13,148 nucleotides of DNA. Origin: Pelagophyceae sp. CCMP2097. Its lineage: Eukaryota > Sar > Pelagophyceae. Numbering within the stretch: position 1 is the stretch's first letter; every line of letters begins with the position of its first letter. The notes below the pieces were generated by a model. The model had not been told where the DNA came from, ran no database searches, and was given only the letters and a program-made list of their open reading frames with translations. The DNA is taken from the NCBI GenBank assembly GCA_026770575.1, contig MU657225.1:233772-246919 (forward strand). The letters run 5' to 3'. The position numbers were made by a program, and so were the translations under genes. Shown piece after piece: positions 8,501 through 13,148 of this stretch.

Positions 8501-11500
8501 CGACCCCCCGACGGCACGGACCGCCGACGCGACACCGTCGAACCACTCCGTGCGAGCCGGCGCCGACGCCGCGTCGTCGTCATCGTCATCGTCGTCTGAC
8601 CGTGGCCTCGTCGCAGCCGACTTTTCCAGCGAGACTTTGCGGAAGCGTACGCGCGCGCCGATTGCGGGAGGAGCGTCGAAATCGGGGGCCGTGTGCTCGA
8701 GAGCGTCGCGGCACCGGCCGCAGTCCACGCCGTCCAAGGCACACGCGGCGCAGGCGCGCCAGCCGCGCGCCGTCGCCACCAGCTCGGCCAAGGGGCACCG
8801 CGCGGACCCGAGCACGCCGTCGGCCGCAGCCTCGGACTCGGCGGAGCTCGATACGGAGCGCTCTGTGGAGACGCCTTCGCCGCCGATTGGGAGCGAAAAC
8901 GCGCGGAGCGACCGCGCGTAGGGTTCGAGGACGGCGACGGCGCCGCCGTCAGCCTCGAGGCCCAGCGCCGCGAGCGACTGGTCGATGGACTCGTAGATTG
9001 ACGTGACGATCCACCGCGCCGTCGGCCATCGCCCGTGGCCGGCGCAGACCGCGTCGTCCGAGACAAAGTCGTCGGCCAGCGTTGGCGCCCCAAACGCGTC
9101 CAACGACCGCCCGACGAGGTGCGCGTACCGCTCGATCGCGCCGCCGGGCGTCGGCCGCGGCGCGTCGGCGTCCGCGTCGGCGTCCGCGACGACGTGCGGG
9201 CCCGGGAACTGCACGGGGAAGCGCTTCTCCAGCGTCTTCCTACGCGTCGCTGCAAGTGATGGATCGGCCGCTTGACAAGAAGCTGCTTCGAACATCTCCT
9301 TCCGACGACGCGCGTCGACGTCAAAGCACAAAAGCGACGCACAACAGTTCGCCGTCTCGGTCGTCAAAGGCGGCGCGCAATACGACGAATTCTTTGCCCG
9401 TGGCGCGCTCTTCCACAGAGACGATTGTGGCTCGGAGCCAGACCTTCGACTCGTGCCTGTGCGACTCCCAGACGCCCCGGAAGCCGGCGTCGTCTCCGTA
9501 AACGGCGCGCCGGCGCAACGATTGGCGCGTCGTCTGGGCGAGGACGCGCACGCGGCAACCGCGGGCGCCCCAGTTCGCGTCCGGTTCACATCCCGGCGGC
9601 TCGGAGTGCTTCAAAGAGACGCGGCACTTGTGCGCCGACGCGCCGCGCACGCGGCACAACCCGCACGGCAAACGCAGCGGCGCGCCCAGCAGCAGCGCCA
9701 CGCAGGGAACACCGTGCCGCGGCGTCGAAGCGCCGTGCTTTGCACGCTTCGCCGGCGGTGGCGCTGAGGGTGGCGGGTGCGCTGAGGCAAAGCCCCAGAC
9801 CGGGGCGTTGAGCGTCCGCAGCGATACGTCGTCCGCGCCGTACCGCCGCGAGAAGCGACGCACGTCGCGACTCGTGCGAAAGTTGTTTGTCACCGCCCAC
9901 CGCCGCTGCGCCACACCCGGCGGGCCCTCGGTCAGCACGACGCCTTTTCGCAAATAGCGAAAGAATTCGGCGTGCGGTGGGACGACGCCGCGTCCGCGCG
10001 GCCAGCCGGCGCCTTGGGGGACGAGTAGCGGCGTGCGCGGCTGCTGCCTCTTGTGGGGGAGGAGCTTCAGAGCGTCATTATAGCTCAACCACGTCAGCTG
10101 CTCCACCCAGAGCAGGTCCGCCGGCGCCGGCTCCACCGAGGCGTCGTCGTCCGACTTGTCCGGCAAGCTCGACGCTTCGTCCGCCGAAGAGCCGCCGGAG
10201 ATGGCATTTGAGAGGACGTCGTAAATGGAACCACTCCGCAGCCGCGCATTCCCCTGTCCCGCGGCGCCGATGCGGCCGCCGTGCGCGTTAGCCTTGGCGC
10301 CGAAGAGCGATTTCGATACATCGCCCACGGACTCGCCGCCGCGGCACGAGTACCACGTGCGCCCATCAAAGTCAAAAAGCTCGCCGCCCACCGGGGCCGC
10401 GCCGTAAACTGGCCGCGGGCCCGCGGGCGATTCGAGCGCCGTCGGCAGGAGCCAGGCAAAGACGGCGTCGCCTTCGCCGAACGCAACGTCGCCTCGGCCG
10501 AATCCGATTTCGCCTCGGCCGAATTCGCGGCCGCTCGGCGCCGCCCCTTCCAGATGAGCGTCGGGTTCTCGGACGAAGTGCGCGTTGATGAAAACGAGTT
10601 GGTCCGCGTCGACAGAAAATTTCCGAGCGACGTCGAGCAGCCCTTCGCCCACCGCCGAGACGTACCAGGCTCGGCCGAGCGCGCAAACCGTGCGACCGGC
10701 AAACTTGGCGAGGCGGTTGTCGGAGCCGTCCGGCCGCTGCGGCCGCGCACCGCCCGATAAAGGGTCCGCGTCACCTTCGGCAGTGGCCGCGTCACCTTCG
10801 GCGCGCCCGTAGCGCACGAGTATTGGGTGCGGCGGCCAGCCCGCGGCCGGCGACACGTCTGCGGCCCGTGGTTCTAGCGCGACGTCGTCCGCGGCGTCGT
10901 CGGCGCACGAGCCGTCCGAGTCCTCAGAGTCGCAGTCGCTGTCTTCGTCGCGCGCGCGGCGCTTCCGTGCGTCGGAATTCGCCTCAAATTCGGCCGACGA
11001 GTCAGCACGCGGCCGTGATGCGGTGAAGAGGTTTGTCAAGCTCGAACCGACGCGAGCGGCGAGGAGCGACGTCGATGCGTTCCGCCGCCGCTTCAAATCG
11101 AGCGGCGCCGCGTCGTCGCCGTCGTCGTCCACCGCCACGCCGCCGCCTCCCCGCGACGGCGCAGAGTCGTCATCTTCGCCGTCGTCGCCGCCGTAGCGCG
11201 CCGCCTTCTTCAGCGCCGCATAGCCGACGCGCGCGGGCCACGCCGCGCAGCCGTGTCGGTTCACATGAGCCTACGTGGTCAGACAACATCCGGGTCTTCC
11301 GCGTCCGACGGCCTCGGACGACGCCCCCCTCGGCAATGCTTTCGATCTCTGCGGCAATTTCCGACCATGGCGCAGCGACGTGCCTTGTAGGCTCGGTAGT
11401 ACCAGGCGACGACGGCGTGGACGGGCTCGCCGACGTGTCGTGAGACGTATTTAAAGTCCTTCTTCGATTCGAAAATGGCCTCTGCTGCGCAGCGCTGCGT

Positions 11501-12754
11501 CGCCGCCGGCCAGTCGCCGGAACCGCGGTGCGCGCGGAGGCCGACGAGCGCCGCGTGAGCCTCGTCGCCGTGCGACGACGCCGTCATTCCGCCGCTTTCG
11601 GAAGCGAGGTCGTTGGCTGCGCCGAGCGCGACGCAGGCGGCCTCGACGCGGGCGCCTCGTCGCCATTTCGCCAGCACGGCGCGGCCCGAACCGGTGGAAG
11701 ACATAGCGATGGCGTCGTCTAGAGCTTCCAGGCGGCGGCCGAGCACACCGCCGATTCCCCAGCCGTCGGCCATGAGATCCGCCGCGAGGTTCGCCACTTC
11801 GCCGGACCGCGGCAGCTTGGCAGAAACCTTGGCCCACTCGCGCGCAGTCGTCCTACGGTCGGAGCCGCGGGTGAGCGCTTGGTGTCCACTTGCGAGCCGC
11901 GCGGCGGGTCCAGGCGCCACTTGCGAGCCGCGCGAGCCGCAGCGGCCGGCGGCGCGTAGGACTCACCGCTTCTTGTTCACGTAGACGGGCCCCGAATCGT
12001 GGCACTGCCGCGGTGGCTGCTGCCTCGGCGGCTGCGGCCGCGGCGCCGCTTTCGGCCGCTCCACCGCCGACGGCTGCCGCGCCACGGGGCGCGGCGGCGG
12101 CGGCCTACGGAGATGCGTTTCCTGTGAGCAGCAGTCCCAGGCGCGGCCGTCGCCGAGCGCTTTTCCGCAAAGCGCCTTGCGCCCTCGCCCCCAAGGTTCT
12201 CTCGCGTGCATCGCCGCGTCCCGTTGCTCCCCTGACCTGACGGGCGGCCTGCGGACGTCGTCGCCGGCCTCGACAGCTTCGTCTGCTGTGCCGCCGCGGA
12301 CGGCGTCGATGGCCGCTCGCGCCGACTTGATGGAGCTGAAGCGCCGGCCCTTGGGGTCGTGAATCGCGTAGTGGTTGCCGACCTTGCGCGTCGCCAGCCT
12401 GCGCAGTTAACACAGTCGAATGCGGCCGAGCACACTTCCACAAGTGCTGGAATCGACCCTCGAGTGTTTCGCACACGCCGAGCCTTCAGAGGCGCGCCGG
12501 CGCGCGCAGCGCGCGGCGAATCGGCCGCCCCGGCTGGCGGCGCCGCCCGGGACCCGCCGGCCGCGACCCGTCGCGAAATGACGGCGTTTCGCCGCGCTTC
12601 GCGCGTTTGGCGCCTCTCGGACCCTCACGGCGAGTCCCCGACGAATGCACTCCAGACGCGGCGGCACCCGCCAGCCGTGCGGCAGGCCGATGTCGCGCGC
12701 CGTCGCGGCGCGGTCCGGCTTGGCCGCCGCAGCCGCGCGGCCCGTGACATTCAT
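5558..12754 (-). CDS. Giant LysM / CCCH-knuckle / Tudor / SANT multidomain protein, 8 exons
   Basis: The deduced exons are 12754-12651, 12398-11967, 11852-11366, 11270-9343, 9239-7947, 7873-7297, 7233-6823 and 6730-5558. They sum to 6405 nt, exactly 2135 codons, with matching phases at all seven junctions. The ATG at 12754 has an in-frame TGA at 12805-12803. Approximate order by residue: MBD/TAM-like 23-68; Pro-rich 120-170; SANT 293-337; acidic low-complexity 368-480; LysM-like 541-617, 646-760 and 798-833; knuckle+Tudor-like modules from 877, 1147 and 1718; LysM-like 1506-1593, 1648-1702 and 1978-2033; Tudor 2052-2100. No signal peptide or membrane helix is seen. Known roles: SANT and Tudor domains bind histone tails or methylated residues, and LysM binds GlcNAc polymers. 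A nuclear scaffold role is inference. The weakest links are exon 1-2 and exon 3-4 splicing; two or more genes remain possible. Confidence 0.6.
5663..5809 (-). other. C-terminal Tudor domain
   Basis: Residues about 2052-2100 begin FALGSRCWAMYSDGCWYACA and continue with FARVSWADFSASNLQLAAL. This is the SMN/Tudor pattern: G-x-x-C-x-A-x-(Y)-S-D-G-x-W-Y-x-A, a hydrophobic strand, then a polar turn and L-x-x-L. The aromatic residues (W, Y, W, Y) could form a methyl-lysine or methyl-arginine cage. Confidence 0.65.
5864..6031 (-). other. LysM-like repeat (last copy)
   Basis: Residues about 1978-2033 read WFYLSRNDETLVNIARHL, then IDVQELLQLN, then a YAALSKVARL...TAIRLP close. This is the LysM layout: first strand, x-D-E-T-L-x-x-I-A helix, LLQLN, and a hydrophobic final strand ending LP. 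The extended loop before the last strand is shared with the copy at 6949-7113. Confidence 0.7.
6578..6903 (-). other. Knuckle + Tudor-like module, copy C (split by an intron)
   Basis: The knuckle is CSAC...ACRDGLRH, spacing C-x2-C-x10-C-x5-H, followed by SAPDYD. After intron 6822-6731 it reads QVGARLRRRIIV...VVWAYASVL. Copy B reads HTAPDFDAPPAIGARVRF without an intron, which independently supports the splice sites chosen here. Confidence 0.65.
6949..7113 (-). other. LysM-like repeat (best copy)
   Basis: Residues about 1648-1702 read WFWYCAKDGDSLSAISKKF, HVEPFHIVDAN and SKLEQHTVVLVP. These fit the LysM consensus: K-x-G-D-(S/T)-L-x-x-I-(A/S)-x-x-(F/Y)-x-V, then a second helix ending in N, then the final strand VVLVP. 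Confidence 0.75.
7339..7602 (-). other. LysM-like repeat with an insertion
   Basis: Residues about 1506-1593 read YFYFCCRGGESLAFLAEWL, then DAEALVRANAPAL, then a charged insertion (RKRSRR), then ARAHFYVEGALVRL as the possible closing strand. The first half is LysM-like. The end of the domain is uncertain. Confidence 0.5.
8390..8752 (-). other. Knuckle + Tudor-like module, copy B
   Basis: The knuckle is CAACALDGVDCGRCRDALEH, spacing C-x2-C-x9-C-x5-H. It is followed by APDFD...IGARVRFRKV, an eight-Asp run, then WFDGVASAV and ELWVVEW as barrel-like strands. The Asp run sits in a loop of the predicted barrel. Confidence 0.6.
9354..9665 (-). other. Knuckle + Tudor-like module, copy A
   Basis: The knuckle is CGLCRVRGASAHKCRVSLKH, spacing C-x2-C-x9-C-x5-H. 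It is followed by a Cys-containing linker, GCRVRVLAQ, then KVWLRATIVSVEE and EFVVLRAAFDDRDGE. The last two read as the alternating strands of a Tudor/chromo-barrel-like fold. Confidence 0.6.
9795..9902 (-). other. Degenerate LysM-like segment
   Basis: Residues about 798-833 read RRWAVTNNFRTSRDVRRFSR, then YGADDVSLRTLN. The spacing of the helix and the terminal LN resemble the first two thirds of LysM, but there is no clear closing strand. Confidence 0.35.
10014..10358 (-). other. LysM-like repeat interrupted by a long insertion
   Basis: Residues about 646-760 start TWYSCRGGESVGDVSKSLFG. The closing half comes after about 60 polar residues, as LLWVEQLTWLSYNDAL and TPLLVP. The insertion contains GSIYDVLSNAI, which resembles TSIYESIDQSLA (exon 5) and SDVFDCLDEGVDEL (exon 8). 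That hints at a further recurring submodule. Confidence 0.45.
10443..10673 (-). other. LysM-like repeat with short tandem insertion
   Basis: Residues about 541-617 read AWYVSAVGEGLLDVARKF, SVDADQLVFINAHF, then a glycine-rich insertion of 7-residue units (GEIGFGR, GDVAFGE, GDAVFAW) leading into the closing strand WLLP. Confidence 0.55.
11271..11365 (-). other. Intron 3 of the large gene, donor uncertain
   Basis: The acceptor CACGTAG|GCT at 11271 is clear, and a CTGAC branch-point-like motif lies just upstream. A phase-0 donor is needed. ATG|GTCGGA at 11365 works but is weak. A GC-AG donor AAG|GCACGT at 11383 also keeps the frame. This is the least certain junction of the gene. Confidence 0.4.
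11378..11512 (-). other. SANT/Myb-like domain
   Basis: Residues about 293-337 read WPAATQRCAAEAIFESKKDF, then KYVSRHVGEPVHAVVAWYYR, then AYKARR. This is the SANT pattern typical of ELM2-SANT corepressor proteins: a Trp start, F-x-x-x-K-K-D-F, a V-G turn, then V-x-x-x-V-x-W-Y-Y-R-x-x-K. A preceding helical stretch (about 195-290) could take the ELM2 place but is not recognisable. Confidence 0.65.
11853..11966 (-). other. Intron 2 of the large gene, with internal direct repeat
   Basis: The donor AAGCG|GTGAGT is near-consensus and overlaps an in-frame TGA. The acceptor is GACCGTAG|G. The phase-2 junction joins VYVNKKR to TTAREWAK. An exact 18-bp direct repeat lies inside (11886-11903 and 11917-11934). 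Confidence 0.65.
12299..12688 (-). other. MBD/TAM-like motif across exon 1-2 junction
   Basis: Exon 1 gives GLPHGWRVPPRLE and exon 2 gives LATRKVGNHYAIHDPKGRRF, then SSIKSARAAI. The order LP-x-GW, R-K-x-G, Y, DP-x-G-x-RF-x-S, A-x-x-x-I matches the methyl-CpG-binding/TAM layout. The 252-nt intron (12650-12399, GTGCAT...GCGCAG, phase 2) is the longest in the window, and donor GTGAGG at 12628 with acceptor AAG at 12383 also keeps the frame. Confidence 0.42.
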
Positions 12755-12850
12755 CGCCGCAGTCCCGCCGCGTCCTAGTAAGCCTTCGTGGCGGATTACT
12801 ACTCAGTTCAGTGCCAGTGGGAAAAGAAATTAAGGCCGTGAGGCGTGAGG

Positions 12851-12871
12851 GGTATTATTTATATTTATATT
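12851..12871 (-). promoter_or_regulatory. TATA-like element of the large gene
   Basis: The minus strand reads AATATAAATATAAATAATAC, an AT island in otherwise GC-rich DNA, about 100-115 bp upstream of the ATG at 12754. The distance allows for a short 5' leader. Confidence 0.45.
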
Positions 12872-13057
12872 CCGGGAAGAGATATCAGACTGGGGTTGCG
12901 CCAAGAGCGTGGTCGAGGGGCCCTGCGCAGGACCGAATAGTCAGCCACCCCGGAATGCTTCGACTATTCTGCCTCACTGCCGGGTGCTTCCCACTCGCCA
13001 GGCAACGAGGGGGCCGTAGAAAATTAATCCCTTGTTTAGCGTTCCCTGATTAGGAAT
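12872..13057. other. Intergenic, small inverted repeat only
   Basis: No frame here resembles a gene. GAATAGTC and GACTATTC (about 12935 to 12969) form an 8-bp stem around a loop of roughly 20 nt. Confidence 0.4.
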
Positions 13058-13138
13058 TCCTTCAGGACCCGATTTTTTTTTGCCGTTTATTCAACGTCAG
13101 TTTACGGCAAGGGCCCTTCGGGTCCTTTGATTGAAGGA
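13058..13138. ncRNA. Nested stem structure, possible structured RNA
   Basis: Three nested stems are visible. The outer one pairs TCCTTCA (13058-13064) with TGAAGGA (13132-13138). The middle one pairs GGACCCG (13065-13071) with CGGGTCC (13119-13125). The inner one pairs TTGCCGT (13080-13086) with ACGGCAA (13104-13110). They are separated by a T9 tract on one side and by GGGCCCTT and TTTGAT on the other. It resembles no RNA family I recognise. Confidence 0.4.
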
Positions 13139-13148
13139 TTACCAGGGG

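Noticed and set aside
8335..9342. 335-codon minus-strand open frame in another frame of exon 5
   Set aside because: It is Arg/Ser-rich shadow sequence. The overlapping frame holds the knuckle and Tudor-like motifs and joins to its neighbours in phase.
11987..12210. Extra intron inside exon 2 (AG|GTCAGG near 12220 to CGTAG near 12094)
   Set aside because: The phases would fit and the removed peptide looks odd, but the frame is open without it and the donor is weak. It is kept only as an alternative.
1..13148. Bacterial-type systems: operons, CRISPR arrays, insertion sequences
   Set aside because: There are no repeat-spacer arrays and no transposase motifs. Introns and BOP1 show the DNA is eukaryotic nuclear.

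Overview
The window is nuclear DNA of a eukaryote with a GC-rich, compact genome. The evidence is a BOP1/ERB1 nucleolar gene and eleven deduced spliceosomal introns, most of them 47-114 nt, whose reading frames rejoin exactly. Most of these introns start GTG and end TAG. A small photosynthetic stramenopile (pelagophyte-like) would fit, but that is a guess from composition and domain style, not something shown directly.

Layout. Bases 1-833 hold no convincing gene, but they contain a truncated tRNA-like (pol III) element on the minus strand and a remarkable 37-bp RNA-type hairpin. Minus-strand gene 834-2688 (3 exons, 584 aa) encodes an unrecognised multi-pass membrane protein. It is transcribed away from BOP1 (plus strand, 3010-5282, 3 exons, 711 aa) out of a shared 321-bp divergent promoter region. 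BOP1 converges, across 275 bp, on a very large minus-strand gene.

The large gene occupies 5558-12754. I reconstruct it as 8 exons giving one open frame of 2134 codons. Its product runs from an MBD/TAM-like motif, through a SANT-type domain and a long acidic tract, to LysM-like repeats interleaved with three copies of a Cys/His knuckle followed by a Tudor-like barrel, and ends with a canonical-looking Tudor domain. It has no signal peptide. Domain company suggests a nuclear chromatin-associated scaffold, which is an unusual place for LysM folds. This gene is the best candidate in the window for something undescribed. A TATA-like element lies about 110 bp upstream of its ATG, and the last 90 bp of the window can form a nested stem structure.

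What is solid: the BOP1 identity, the intron phases, the CxxC/CxH repeats and the hairpin. What is inferred: that all eight exons form one transcript, the nuclear role, and the N-terminal MBD-like call. Nothing was aligned or searched. All splice sites come from reading frame and motif only.
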